Shown: piece after piece, positions 16,170 through 24,260 of the stretch
Layout of the letters: every line of letters starts with the position of its first letter
How positions within the stretch are numbered: the first letter of the stretch is position 1
Source: an uncultured Lewinella sp.
GTDB lineage: Bacteria > Bacteroidota > Bacteroidia > Chitinophagales > Saprospiraceae
Assembly (NCBI GenBank): GCA_937873655.1
Contig: CALMYQ010000127.1
Coordinates: 1-61,736, forward strand
Length of the DNA: 61,736 nt
Reading direction: 5' to 3'
Notes under the pieces: model-generated
The model's database searches: none
What the model was told of the DNA's origin: nothing
What the model saw: only the letters and a program-made list of their open reading frames with translations
Program-made: the position numbers and the translations under genes

Positions 16170-17642
16170 ATGACTTTTGATCTTCCCAGGGACGAAAGTC
16201 CGATCATCAAGGTGATCGGCGTGGGCGGCGGCGGCAGCAATGCGGTCAACCACATGTACAGCCAAGGTATCATCGGCGTAGATTTCGCGATCTGCAACAC
16301 CGACAACCAGGCCATGGACACCAGCCCTGTCCCGACCAAAATACAATTGGGACCCAACCTGACCGAAGGCCGCGGCGCCGGGTCAAAACCCAATATCGGC
16401 AAACTGGCTTGCGAGGAATCCATCGAGGAAGTCCGCAAGTACCTCGAAAATAACTGCAAGATGTTGTTCATCACCGCGGGTATGGGCGGCGGTACGGGCA
16501 CCGGCGCGGCGCCCATCATCGCTAAAACAGCCAAGGAGATGGACATCCTCACGGTCGGCATCGTGACGCTGCCCTTCGTTTTCGAAGGTCGCCGCAGAAT
16601 GACGCACGGCAGCGAAGGCCTGGCTGAGTTGAAAAAGCACGTGGATACGCTCATTATCATTTCCAATGACAAACTGCGCCAGATCCACGGCAACCTCTCC
16701 CTGTCCGACGCTTTCTCCAAAGCCGACAACATCCTGACCACGGCCGCCAAAGGGATCGCCGAGATCATCACGGTACCGGGTTATGTCAACGTCGACTTTG
16801 AGGACGTCAATACCGTCATGCGCGACAGCGGCGTAGCCATCATGGGTACCGCTACCGCTGAAGGCGAAGACCGCGCCCGCCGCGCCGTTGACGAAGCCCT
16901 GCATTCGCCGCTGCTTGAGGACAACGACATCCAGGGCGCCAAGCACATCCTCCTCAACATCACCTCCGGCAAGAAAGAGGTGACCATGGACGAGATCTTT
17001 GAAATCACCGAATTCGTCCAGGAGGAAGCCGGCTTCGGCACCGACCTCATCTGGGGTAACTGCTTTGACGAAAAGCTGGGCGACAAGATCAGCGTGACCG
17101 TAATCGCCACCGGCTTTGAGCATCGCCCCGGCCCGGGCCAGCGCAGCGGCAACCAGGCCAATGATCGCATTGTCGTCTCCCTGGACGACGAAGACGATCC
17201 TGCCGGGCGTAGCCCGAAAAAAGAAAAAAACGCACAGCCCACTTTGTCGGATATCGGGTTTGACGACTCCAGATCGAAACCCGCTCCGACCGTCGAGTTC
17301 ACGGATTTCCAGAATTCCGTAGACCGCTACAACCGCAATCGTTTTACGTACGATGAGCCGTTCCGCAATAACGTCGACAAGGAAAAAGAGGAAGAGGACC
17401 TACGTCGCTTCCAGGAGGAGGAGGCCCGTCGGCGCGAGCGCCTGCGCAATGTGAATCTGAAATTGAACAATCCGCAAACCATCAACGAACTGGAAGGCCA
17501 ACCCGCCTACATGCGCCGCGGCGTCCAGTTGGACGATGTACCCCATTCCGGCGATTATGAAATGTCCAAATGGACCATCTCAGACGACGAGGACGGCGGC
17601 CTGCGCGAAGGGAATTCCTTCCTGCATGATAATGTGGATTGA
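16170..17642 (+). CDS. ftsZ: Cell division GTPase FtsZ
   Basis: A 490-aa tubulin-like Z-ring GTPase. The GTP motif GVGGGGSNAVNHM is near residue 18 and the tubulin signature GMGGGTGTGAAP is near 104-115. After the globular part (about residue 325) comes a long charged linker, then a conserved C-terminal peptide of the type QPAYMRRGV that binds FtsA. Behind it is a further tail ending NSFLHDNVD, characteristic of Bacteroidota and absent from E. coli FtsZ. An AGGA lies ahead of the ATG. It is the last gene of the cluster. Confidence 0.98.
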   Translation: MTFDLPRDESPIIKVIGVGGGGSNAVNHMYSQGIIGVDFAICNTDNQAMDTSPVPTKIQLGPNLTEGRGAGSKPNIGKLACEESIEEVRKYLENNCKMLFITAGMGGGTGTGAAPIIAKTAKEMDILTVGIVTLPFVFEGRRRMTHGSEGLAELKKHVDTLIIISNDKLRQIHGNLSLSDAFSKADNILTTAAKGIAEIITVPGYVNVDFEDVNTVMRDSGVAIMGTATAEGEDRARRAVDEALHSPLLEDNDIQGAKHILLNITSGKKEVTMDEIFEITEFVQEEAGFGTDLIWGNCFDEKLGDKISVTVIATGFEHRPGPGQRSGNQANDRIVVSLDDEDDPAGRSPKKEKNAQPTLSDIGFDDSRSKPAPTVEFTDFQNSVDRYNRNRFTYDEPFRNNVDKEKEEEDLRRFQEEEARRRERLRNVNLKLNNPQTINELEGQPAYMRRGVQLDDVPHSGDYEMSKWTISDDEDGGLREGNSFLHDNVD

Positions 17643-17760
17643 ATGAGGAACTGAAGAATCGAAAAACCGAGGAATTGATTTCAAACCTGTTTTCATTTCC
17701 TCAGATACTCGAATACTCGATTCCTCAATAAAGAGCATTTGCCTTTCCAACTATACGCGT

Positions 17761-17812
17761 CTAAATCCGCTGCCTGCTCCCTTGGGAGTGGGCATGCGGA
17801 TTTAGGTTTTTT
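17761..17812 (+). terminator. Rho-independent terminator of the dcw cluster
   Basis: CTAAATCCGC at 17761-17770 pairs perfectly with GCGGATTTAG at 17796-17805. Inside, GCTCCC pairs with GGGAG(T) around a TT loop. The stem is followed directly by GTTTTTT. It lies 118 bases after the ftsZ stop and is the strongest terminator in the window. Confidence 0.8.
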
Positions 17813-17816
17813 AGGG

Positions 17817-17860
17817 AAAATGCAAAATGTCAAGGTGTGAATGTGAAATGAAAAAGGGAA
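17817..17860 (-). repeat. Copy of a CATTTCGCATT-type interspersed repeat
   Basis: On the minus strand this reads CATTTCACATT, CACACCTTG and CATTTTGCATTTTCC, closely matching segments at 20959-20996 and 23599-23645. The three copies are not identical. They are intergenic, and consist of A/T-rich words built on CATTT/GCATT. It belongs with the low-complexity tracts but has no CCGCC core. Confidence 0.5.
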
Positions 17861-17895
17861 GCTCCCGGAAAAGCCTATCTTTAAAAAATATTCTC

Positions 17896-17985
17896 CAACG
17901 CTCACCCGCTCACCTCCTATCCGCCGTAGCCTCGGGCGAAGGCGGGCTCTCACCCTCTCTCACCCTCTCTTCAACCCCAGCAACG
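17896..17985 (-). repeat. GAGGGTGAGA array and palindromic core at the 17960 gene stop
   Basis: On the minus strand: GAGAGGGTGAGAGAGGGTGA, then the core GAGCCCGCCTTCGCCCGAGG / CTACGGCGGAT, then GGTGAGCGGGTGAGCG. The TGA of the O-antigen-ligase-like gene lies in the first units. The layout is the same as at 12152-12236, so two unrelated genes end in the same repeat. Confidence 0.85.
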
Positions 17986-19201
17986 AAAAAAAACACCCCA
18001 TCCCCACACTCATCGACGCCTCCATTGAATGATCCGTCATCATGTTCATCAGCAGGATGGCGTAAAGGCCGAGAAAAAAAAGATCCCGCCGCATCTTCCG
18101 GATCATCAGCGGATAAAAGAAACCGAAGATGAAAACGGCCAACCCGATCAGGCCGGTTCCGCTCATGACGTATAGGAACTGATTGGGGGGCATATGGACC
18201 TCAAAGCCGGGATAATGTTTTTCGATATAGTCGCGTACTTCCACCCGCAGATTGGCTGCCCCGACCCCCGCTAACGGGTGCTTGCGGAAAATATCCCAGC
18301 CCGCCGCCAGGGAAGCAAAACGCCCGGAGTCCGAATTGATCCCGCCTTCGCCTTGCCGGAACATATACCAGTCGTACCGCATATAGTCCACTTTGGCCTG
18401 GAAGCTTGAAACCGTTTTATAGGCGATAAAGGGTACAGCCAAAAGAGCGGCTGCAAGCCCCAGCCCGATCAGGTATTTGCGCTTCAGCAGGATATACCTG
18501 ACCAACAGCACGAACAGGGCAAAATAAAGGGCGGCTAATCCGGACCGGACACTCAATACATGGATGAATACGAACAAGAACAACGTCATCCCGCCGACCA
18601 GCTTCCTTTCCCATTGCCGGAACAGATAAAAGCCCTCGCGGTACAAATATAGGCCCGCTACAATCCCAATGGACATCAGAACGCTGAACCGGATATGGTG
18701 CCGGGGTACCGGAATGGAACGCCCTTCTTTCAAGGCCATATTGATCTCGTCAAAGTGATTCAGGTAATTGATGCCCACCCCGATGCAGGTCAGGAATAAC
18801 AGCGCCACAAAGAAATACAGAATCCCCATGTATTCCCGCCTGGAAACCTCCGGCAAAAGAATGAATGTGAACGGTAAAACCAGGAACGGCGCCTTCATCC
18901 GCAGGCGGTCAAACCAGAAATCCCAGTCGCGCACCGGCCAACCCGCCCACAGTACAACGGCAAAGACCAGCACAAAAGACAATACCGGAAAATAGGGCCT
19001 CAACGGCGCCAGGATCCTGAACCGTTCAAAATCCGGCATAAAGCTCAATTGCCCTTTCTCATTCTTCCATTTGAAAAACGCCAATGCGCTCAAACCGATG
19101 AATCCGTCGGACAGCAGGAACGGAGAATAGACCAGCGAAAATGCCGTCAATACCAGGAAAAAGAGGACCATCGATTTTTTGGAAGGAACGGTCCAGATCA
19201 T
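17960..19201 (-). CDS. O-antigen ligase/polymerase-like (Wzy_C) membrane protein
   Basis: A 413-aa polytopic membrane protein with about 10-12 segments. It has the large periplasmic loop and motif of the O-antigen ligase/Wzy family near residues 290-330 (DSGRFASLAAGWDIFRKHPLAGVG), where the G..W..F..HPL.G.G pattern is typical of Wzy_C. It would ligate or polymerise lipid-linked glycans at the outer face of the inner membrane. The frame could open at a TTG at 19246, but that TTG belongs to the -7 element at 19244-19251, so I take ATG 19201. Its last residues run into a GAGGGTGA repeat. Confidence 0.82.
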   Translation of the reverse strand: MIWTVPSKKSMVLFFLVLTAFSLVYSPFLLSDGFIGLSALAFFKWKNEKGQLSFMPDFERFRILAPLRPYFPVLSFVLVFAVVLWAGWPVRDWDFWFDRLRMKAPFLVLPFTFILLPEVSRREYMGILYFFVALLFLTCIGVGINYLNHFDEINMALKEGRSIPVPRHHIRFSVLMSIGIVAGLYLYREGFYLFRQWERKLVGGMTLFLFVFIHVLSVRSGLAALYFALFVLLVRYILLKRKYLIGLGLAAALLAVPFIAYKTVSSFQAKVDYMRYDWYMFRQGEGGINSDSGRFASLAAGWDIFRKHPLAGVGAANLRVEVRDYIEKHYPGFEVHMPPNQFLYVMSGTGLIGLAVFIFGFFYPLMIRKMRRDLFFLGLYAILLMNMMTDHSMEASMSVGMGCFFSLLGLKRG

Positions 19202-19243
19202 GGACGAAGTTTTGACATTGTTTGGATAGATAAACGGTAAGGG

Positions 19244-19251
19244 CAAAAGTA
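19244..19251 (-). promoter_or_regulatory. Bacteroidota -7 element for the O-antigen-ligase-like gene
   Basis: On the minus strand TACTTTTG matches TAnnTTTG perfectly. Transcription would start near 19237, leaving a leader of about 36 bases to ATG 19201. The -33 box is not convincing. The element contains the apparent TTG start at 19246, which is therefore rejected. Confidence 0.45.
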
Positions 19252-19382
19252 GACCTTTCAGGCGGATTGGGGTAAAAATTAACGTTTATTGGAGCTTTGT
19301 TTATTCATATGAGCATTATGATGGCGTTACCTTCAAGCGTGAGGAGAAGGGTGCCCATGGATCTGTTGCGACCGGTCTTTTT

Positions 19383-19425
19383 GGCGACCACAAGGGTGTT
19401 GTGACCGGCGACCACAAGGGTCGCC
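19383..19425. repeat. Direct repeat GGCGACCACAAGGGT and hairpin behind the M20 gene
   Basis: GGCGACCACAAGGGT occurs at 19383-19397 and 19407-19421. GGCGACC at 19407-19413 also pairs with GGTCGCC at 19419-19425 around ACAAG. It lies immediately behind the stop of the minus-strand M20 gene and could slow transcription there, but no T-run follows, so I do not call it a terminator. Confidence 0.45.
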
Positions 19426-19426
19426 G

Positions 19427-20851
19427 CTACTTGGGAACAGGCGGCGGCCCGTCCGGCAGGATCGCTTTATACTGATAGTCACCCCTCTTTTCCAGAAATT
19501 CATTTCTGATCTCATCGACCAGCCTTGGTTGTTCGAACAGATCGACCATCGTCAGGCCGAGGGCTTTGGCAGCGTGCAGCATGCCTTTATGGCCGATGGA
19601 CATGCCGCCGCACGCAACTACTGCCCAGGAATGCCAGGGTGTTCCTTCCGGGGCTGTCGTGACCGATAACCGGATCTCCGGTACGATCCAGCTCACATCT
19701 CCTACATCGCTGGATGCGCCGCCGGTCAGTTCCCGGGTTTCTTCCAGCGGGCCCGGCGTTCCATTCAAACCGGTTTGAGGCTTTCCGGTGGCTTCCTGTA
19801 TCCCTTTGGCAAATGCCGTTTCCGCTTCGGTGTATTCGATCGGGCCCAATAATTGAAGGTTCTTATGCAGGGCGGTTCCCCCGGTGCGATTGACCAGCAC
19901 TTCGTGCAAGCCGGAAATGAGCTTGATTTCGTAATCTACATCCGCCATGAGGGCGGCGCCTTTAGCAATTCGTTGCGCTTTCTCGTAGATCTCCATCATC
20001 CCTGTCCGCCTGGCGTCGCGGATCCGCGTCCAGATATTGGCATAATCCGGGACGATATTCACCACGTCGCCGGCTTTCAGGATCTGGTAATGGATGCGGA
20101 CGGAGGGTTTTACGTGTTCGCGCAGGTAATTCAGCCCGGTGGTGTAGAATTCCATCCCGTCGACAGCGCTTCTACCGTTCCATGGATCGAGGGAGGCGTG
20201 GGCGGCCTGTCCGTGAAATTCGGTCGTAAAATCGATGACTGCCAGTGCGCTTTGCACATCGGCCTGGGTATTGGCGGCCGGGTGCCAGTCGAGGCAAACA
20301 TCCAGGTCGTCAAAAAGACCTTCCCGGGCGAAATAGAGCTTGCCGAAGTATTTTTCCTCCGCCGGGGTGCCGTAAAACAGGATCGTCCCTTTGAGCCTGC
20401 CTTGTTCCATCAGTTCCTTGACGGCAATGGCGGCGCCCAGGCTGCCCGGTCCGAACAGGTTGTGTCCGCAGCCGTGCCCGGGAGCGCCTTCTGAAACCGG
20501 GTCCTTGGCCGGAACCGCTTTTTGCGATACCCCGGGCAGCGCATCGAATTCCCCCAGGACACCGATAATGGGTTTGCCCGAGCCGTAGCTGGCGATAAAG
20601 GCGGTCGGCATACCTGCTACCCCCCGCCGGACGGTAAATCCCTGCTGTTCGGCATAGTCTGCCAGGGCTTTGGAGGATTGGGTCTCTTCGAAGGCCGTTT
20701 CGGCATACCCCCAGATCTGGTCGCTGAGGCGGATCAGGTCGGCCTGGTGGCGTTCTATGGATTGGAGGACGGCTTTTTTGCCGGCGGTCATCTGGGCCTG
20801 CAGACCGGTTGAGGCAAGGGCCAATATGGCGGGTAATAAGTATTTGTTCAT
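19427..20851 (-). CDS. Secreted M20-family amidohydrolase (AbgB-like)
   Basis: A 474-aa protein with a signal peptide (MNKYLLPAILALASTGLQAQ), so periplasmic or exported. It belongs to the M20/AbgB amidohydrolases. The metal-binding block GHGCGHNLFG is near residue 127, followed by GTPAEEKYFGK with the catalytic Glu and metal ligands, and the dimerisation lid from about 205 to 320. The C-terminal GGASSDVGDVSW and GHKGMLHAAKAL are typical of aminobenzoyl-glutamate utilization protein B. The likely reaction is hydrolysis of an amide bond to a small acyl or amino acid group. The true substrate is unknown; the exported location differs from E. coli AbgB. Confidence 0.88.
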   Translation of the reverse strand: MNKYLLPAILALASTGLQAQMTAGKKAVLQSIERHQADLIRLSDQIWGYAETAFEETQSSKALADYAEQQGFTVRRGVAGMPTAFIASYGSGKPIIGVLGEFDALPGVSQKAVPAKDPVSEGAPGHGCGHNLFGPGSLGAAIAVKELMEQGRLKGTILFYGTPAEEKYFGKLYFAREGLFDDLDVCLDWHPAANTQADVQSALAVIDFTTEFHGQAAHASLDPWNGRSAVDGMEFYTTGLNYLREHVKPSVRIHYQILKAGDVVNIVPDYANIWTRIRDARRTGMMEIYEKAQRIAKGAALMADVDYEIKLISGLHEVLVNRTGGTALHKNLQLLGPIEYTEAETAFAKGIQEATGKPQTGLNGTPGPLEETRELTGGASSDVGDVSWIVPEIRLSVTTAPEGTPWHSWAVVACGGMSIGHKGMLHAAKALGLTMVDLFEQPRLVDEIRNEFLEKRGDYQYKAILPDGPPPVPK

Positions 20852-20958
20852 ATGCTAATTTTTTATTTTAATGTAAATCATGGGTTGGTCCTCATGAAGA
20901 GTAAAGATCTCGGATATTTCCGGATTTCCACACAACGGGTGTTCCCAAAATACATGGC

Positions 20959-20996
20959 CGCCACTTTTACATTTCGCATTTTACATTCAGCATTTC
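20959..20996 (+). repeat. Second copy of the CATTTCGCATT-type interspersed repeat
   Basis: CCACTTTTACATTTCGCATT followed by TTACATTCAGCATTTCC. The first twenty bases are the same as at 23600-23619. It lies in the gap between the M20 gene start and the end of the PLP enzyme gene. Confidence 0.5.
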
Positions 20997-21034
20997 CTTC
21001 CCTTCGCCATAGTATCCTGTCCTTCAGTTGGGCG

Positions 21035-21131
21035 CCGCCGGAAGCGAGCATCCAGCCACCAGCATCCAAAACCCCCAACAACCAGCATCCTCCGTCCGCC
21101 ATAGCTCCTCAAGAGCGGCGGCGGGCAGCAT
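21035..21131 (-). repeat. GATGCTG-type 7-bp words and core at the PLP-enzyme stop
   Basis: On the minus strand the gene ends ..TTGGATGGTTGA and runs into GATGCTGCCCGCCGCCGCTC, then TTGAGGAGCTATGGCGGACGG (core), then GATGCTGGTTG, TTTTGGATGCTGGTGGCTGG and GATGCTC. The core matches those at 23986-24019 and 12180-12210; the heptamer GATGCTG matches the array at 61556-61639. Confidence 0.75.
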
Positions 21132-22330
21132 CAACCATCCAACCCCCAGTTGACATCCCCGATCAGATCCGCCACCTCCTCGATCCCCACCGAAATCCGG
21201 ACCAGCCCGTCGGTAATACCCGCTGCTTCCCGGATCTCCTTTGGCACATTCATATGCGACATCGAAACCGGGTGCATGACCAGCGTATCCACATCGCCCA
21301 GGGTAGGGGCCAGGGTGCAGAGCTCCAACCGGTTGATGAAGGTGTGCGCCGCCTCCAGTCCGCCTTTCAGTTCGAAACTCAGCATGCCGCCGAACCGCCG
21401 CATCTGCCGTTTGGCCAGTTCGTGGTCGGGGTGGGAGGGGAGACTGAGGTAATTGACGCGGGCGACTTTCGGGTGTTGTTCCAGGAATTCCGCCAGGGCC
21501 TGGGCGTTGTCGCAATGCCGCTCCATGCGCAGGGCAAGGGTCTTCATGCCGTTGTGCACCAGCCAGGCATCCCAGCTGTTGGCGTTGGTACCCAGGAGTT
21601 TGAGCGCCGGATAGACCTTGTTGCGCATCAACCCGGCATCCATCCCCAGCACGGCTCCGGATATAGTATTGGCGTGGCCGTTGAGGTATTTGGTGGTGGA
21701 GTGCACAATGAAGTCGATGCCCAGGGCAAACGGCTGTTGCAGGTAAGGGGTGGCAAAGGTATTGTCAACCGCCGTCCAGACACCGGCGTTTCCGGCGACC
21801 TCAGCCAGCGCCTTCAGATCGACGCAGGCCAACGTGGGGTTGGCCGGGGTTTCTGCGTAGATCATCCGGATGGCGGGATCGCGCCTGAGCTGGTCGGCGA
21901 CCCGCTCCGGTTGGGTCAGGTCGGTCAGTTCGCAACCGATGCCGAGCGGCGTCAGGATCTGGTTGAACAGCGACGTGGTGCCGCCGTAGATATTTCCCTG
22001 GGTCAGGATCTTGTCGCCCGATTTCAACAGGGCGATCGCCAGGGTGGAGACGGCCGCCATGCCCGAACTGAGCAGGTAGCAAACCGGCTGTCCGGCCAGG
22101 CCGTACCCCTCCAGCGACGCAATCTTCTCCGCTACCGTATCGACGGTCGGATTGCCGAAACGCCCGTAAATATGGCCCGGTTTCCGTCCGGCAAAGACAT
22201 CCATGCCTTCCTGGAGGTTGTCAAAAACAAAGGAAGAGGTGGCGTGAATCGGCAGTTGATGGGACGGATTGAAGCCGGTTTCTTTCCGTTCCCGGGCGCA
22301 TACGGACCCGAATCCTAGGCGGTTTTTCAT
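21131..22330 (-). CDS. Trans-sulfuration family PLP enzyme (cystathionine/methionine gamma-lyase-like)
   Basis: A 399-aa Cys/Met-metabolism PLP-dependent enzyme. It has YGRFGNPTVD near residue 55 (the Tyr/Arg phosphate-binding motif from the neighbouring subunit), SSGMAAVSTLAIALL near 88, the PLP Asp in AVDNTFATPYLQ and the Schiff-base Lys in HSTTKYLNGHANTISG near 212. It could be a cystathionine gamma-synthase, a gamma-lyase or a methionine gamma-lyase; these cannot be separated safely by eye. Cytosolic. It is divergent from the pseudouridine synthase gene, with about 140 bases between them. The stop lies in a repeat. Confidence 0.9.
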   Translation of the reverse strand: MKNRLGFGSVCARERKETGFNPSHQLPIHATSSFVFDNLQEGMDVFAGRKPGHIYGRFGNPTVDTVAEKIASLEGYGLAGQPVCYLLSSGMAAVSTLAIALLKSGDKILTQGNIYGGTTSLFNQILTPLGIGCELTDLTQPERVADQLRRDPAIRMIYAETPANPTLACVDLKALAEVAGNAGVWTAVDNTFATPYLQQPFALGIDFIVHSTTKYLNGHANTISGAVLGMDAGLMRNKVYPALKLLGTNANSWDAWLVHNGMKTLALRMERHCDNAQALAEFLEQHPKVARVNYLSLPSHPDHELAKRQMRRFGGMLSFELKGGLEAAHTFINRLELCTLAPTLGDVDTLVMHPVSMSHMNVPKEIREAAGITDGLVRISVGIEEVADLIGDVNWGLDG

Positions 22331-22369
22331 GATGGAACCTTTAGTTCTGGCAAAAAAAGCAAAAATTCA

Positions 22370-22400
22370 TTTGATCCGCCCCTTGAAAGCCGTATTTTTG
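22370..22400 (+). promoter_or_regulatory. Complete Bacteroidota promoter (TTTG-N19-TATTTTTG)
   Basis: TTTG at 22370-22373, a 19-bp spacer, and TATTTTTG at 22393-22400 match both the -33 and the -7 (TAnnTTTG) boxes of Bacteroidota housekeeping promoters. Start of transcription is expected near 22407, 66 bases before the pseudouridine synthase ATG. This is the clearest promoter in the window and supports the phylum assignment. Confidence 0.75.
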
Positions 22401-22419
22401 TTGGTCAGGATTAAACAAC

Positions 22420-22456
22420 GGTCAAATAATTAAAAGAGGGAAGTTAATTTTTGACC
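22420..22456 (+). other. Hairpin in the 5' leader of the pseudouridine synthase gene
   Basis: GGTCAAATAATTAA at 22420-22433 pairs with TTAATTTTTGACC at 22444-22456, with one bulged base and a 10-base loop (AAGAGGGAAG). A second pairing, GTTGGTCA (22400-22407) with TGACCAAC (22452-22459), would compete for part of the same bases. It lies wholly inside the predicted leader and ends 16 bases before the ATG, so it could affect translation. No T-run follows, so it is not a terminator. Confidence 0.4.
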
Positions 22457-22472
22457 AACACTAAACAAGGAA

Positions 22473-23552
22473 ATGATCAGCGAAAAGGAAGACTATGACG
22501 ACCCCATGGAGGAGCAGGAGAATGACGATAATGAAGACGATTATTACGTCCATCAGAATATCCTGATCGACCCGAAGCAATCCCCGCTCCGGATCGACAA
22601 GTTCCTTATTGACCGGCTGGAAAATGTATCGCGCAACCGCGTACAAAACGCCATCCGGTCGGGCGCCATTCTGGTGGACAACCAGGAAGTGAAGCCCAAT
22701 TTCAAGGTCAAGCCCGGCCAGAAGATTTCGATCATCTTTCCCAAACCCATGGTGCACGGGGTCGGGATCGTTCCGCAGAACATCCAGCTCAACATTGTTT
22801 ATGAGGACAACGACCTGCTGGTGCTCAACAAACCCGCCGGCCTGGTCGTGCATCCGGGCGTGGGCCACCACCGGGGCACCCTGGTCAATGCGCTGGCCTA
22901 CCATTTCAAGTCGCTGCCCGTCATGGAAGGCAACCACGACGACAAGCTGGGCCTGGTCCACCGGATCGACAAGAATACCTCAGGGCTGATGGTGGTCGCC
23001 AAGAGCGAATACGCCATGACCCACCTGGCCAAACAGTTCTTTCACCACACCATCGACCGGACCTATATCGCCCTGGTCTGGGGCGAACCCAAGGAGAAAA
23101 GAGGCACCATCGACGCCCATATCGGCCGTCACCCGCGCTACCGCAAACAATTCGCGGCCTTTCCGGACGGCGAACAGGGCAAATGGGCCGTCACCCATTA
23201 CCAGGTGCTGGAAAGCCTGTATTACGTCAGCGTGGTGCAATGCAACCTCGAGACCGGCCGTACCCACCAGATCCGCGTCCACATGAAATACCTGGGCAAC
23301 CCCATCTTCAACGACGACAAATACGGCGGCGACCATATCCTCAAAGGCACCATTTACAGCAAGTACAAGCAATTTGTGGAAAATACCTTCAACATCATGC
23401 CGCGCCACGCCCTGCATGCCAAATCCCTGGGCTTCGAGCACCCCACGACAGGCGAACGGATGTACTTCGAGTCGGAACTGCCCCGCGATTTCCAGAATTG
23501 CCTGGACCGGTGGCGGGGGTATTTGGAGAGTAGGAAGGAGGAACAAGGGTAA
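22473..23552 (+). CDS. RluA-family 23S rRNA pseudouridine synthase (RluD-like)
   Basis: A 359-aa enzyme. An acidic N-terminal tail of about 27 residues (EEQENDDNEDDYY) is followed by an S4 RNA-binding domain (about 35-95, RIDKFLIDRLENVSRNRVQ). The catalytic domain follows, with HRIDKNTSGLMVVAK near residue 148, where the Asp is the invariant catalytic residue, and LETGRTHQIRVHMKYLGNPI near 255. The S4 domain points to the RluC/RluD branch, which modifies large-subunit rRNA. The acidic tail is not part of the family core. The last codons run into an AAGGATAAAGG repeat. Confidence 0.93.
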   Translation: MISEKEDYDDPMEEQENDDNEDDYYVHQNILIDPKQSPLRIDKFLIDRLENVSRNRVQNAIRSGAILVDNQEVKPNFKVKPGQKISIIFPKPMVHGVGIVPQNIQLNIVYEDNDLLVLNKPAGLVVHPGVGHHRGTLVNALAYHFKSLPVMEGNHDDKLGLVHRIDKNTSGLMVVAKSEYAMTHLAKQFFHHTIDRTYIALVWGEPKEKRGTIDAHIGRHPRYRKQFAAFPDGEQGKWAVTHYQVLESLYYVSVVQCNLETGRTHQIRVHMKYLGNPIFNDDKYGGDHILKGTIYSKYKQFVENTFNIMPRHALHAKSLGFEHPTTGERMYFESELPRDFQNCLDRWRGYLESRKEEQG

Positions 23553-23645
23553 AAAGGATAAAGGATAAAGGTTAAAGTGGAGAACGGGAAAGGGAACGCC
23601 CACTTTTACATTTCGCATTACCACCTTTGCATTTTGCATTTTCCC
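23546..23645 (+). repeat. AAGGATA words and third copy of the CATTTCGCATT-type repeat
   Basis: The stop of the pseudouridine synthase gene is embedded in GGTAAAAAGGATAAAGGAT and AAAGGTTAAAG. At 23599-23645 follow CCCACTTTTACATTTCGCAT, TACCACCTTTGCATTTTGC and ATTTTCCCC. The gap from 23553 to 24260 (708 bases) holds only this, an AT-rich stretch to about 23860, and the repeats listed next. I see no gene in it. Confidence 0.55.
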
Positions 23646-23865
23646 CCGGGCCTCCCCGTAACTTCATTGTTAACTTTCAAAAAAAATCCATATATTTTTA
23701 GCTCTCCCCTTGCATTTCCCAAATAAAACCCTCAATTTTATCGCCGCAAACGATACTGCTGCACACGCATACTCACTAGCCTTCTTATTTTCTGCCCAAT
23801 CAAGTCTGACAGAACGTACTTTTCTCTTTTGTCTGGGAAACCCGTATGAAATTGTAACGAATGTT

Positions 23866-23948
23866 GAATTAGATCGATTAATTCAAATGATTCGAATGTT
23901 CGAATTCGATTCAATCCAATGATCGATTCATTCGATTCAATTCAAAGA
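23866..23948. repeat. GATTCGAAT/GATTCAATT words (degenerate 9-bp type)
   Basis: A run of GATCGATTAATTCAAATGAT, TCGAATGTTCGAATTCGATT and CATTCGATTCAATTCAAAG. Words resemble those of the regular 9-bp array behind ftsQ at 14521-14602 but without a fixed period. Several are self-complementary (TTCGAA, ATCGAT). Confidence 0.55.
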
Positions 23949-23985
23949 CCAGACCCCGTCGGACTATTCCTGTTATTGTTGATTT

Positions 23986-24019
23986 GCCGCCTTCGCTCTT
24001 TCGGAGCTACGGCCGCCGG
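23986..24019 (+). repeat. Stand-alone palindromic core (GCCGCC..GGCCGCCGG)
   Basis: GCCGCCTTCGCTCTTTCGGA then GCTACGGCCGCCGG. It shares CCGCCTTCGC and GGAGCTACGGC with the cores at 12180-12210, 17921-17947 (minus) and 21092-21126 (minus). Here it sits between two different word arrays (23866-23948 and 24074-24233). Confidence 0.7.
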
Positions 24020-24073
24020 AGGTTAATTATTCCCTTCGGTCATGTACTTCGTGCTCGTTGATCTGTTGATTTC

Positions 24074-24233
24074 GAGGAACCGAGGAACCGAAGAATCGAG
24101 GAACCGAAGAATCGAGGAACCGAGTAATCGAAGAACCGAGTAATCGAAGAATCGAGGAACCGAGTAATCGAAGAATCGAAGAATTGAGTAATCGAACAAT
24201 CGGATAATCGAATAATCGGAACATTCGAACAAT
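24074..24233 (+). repeat. 8-bp tandem array, 20 units, decaying toward the giant gene
   Basis: Twenty contiguous 8-bp units: GAGGAACC, GAAGAATC and GAGTAATC in mixed order, then GAACAATC, GGATAATC, GAATAATC, GGAACATT, CGAACAAT. The left units are exact copies and the right units diverge progressively. The array ends 27 bases before the ATG at 24261, so the upstream region of the giant gene pair is mostly this array; no promoter consensus is visible there. Related words (GAGGAACTGAAGAATCG) occur just behind ftsZ at 17644-17680. Confidence 0.92.
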
Positions 24234-24260
24234 AGTTCTATTAGTCGTCAAATCGTCCCT

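Noticed and set aside
19383..19425. Rho-independent terminator behind the M20 gene
   Set aside because: A 7-bp stem exists, but no T-run follows on the minus strand.
20852..22318. 488-codon plus-strand frame
   Set aside because: Antisense to the PLP enzyme, whose catalytic motifs are intact, and its first part is translated repeat.
23710..23922. 70-codon frame in the gap before the giant gene
   Set aside because: No family signs, no start signal, and its end is formed by GATTCGAAT repeat words.
24074..24233. CRISPR array
   Set aside because: The 8-bp units are contiguous with no unique spacers and there are no cas genes nearby; the same holds for 9531-9666 and 61556-61736.
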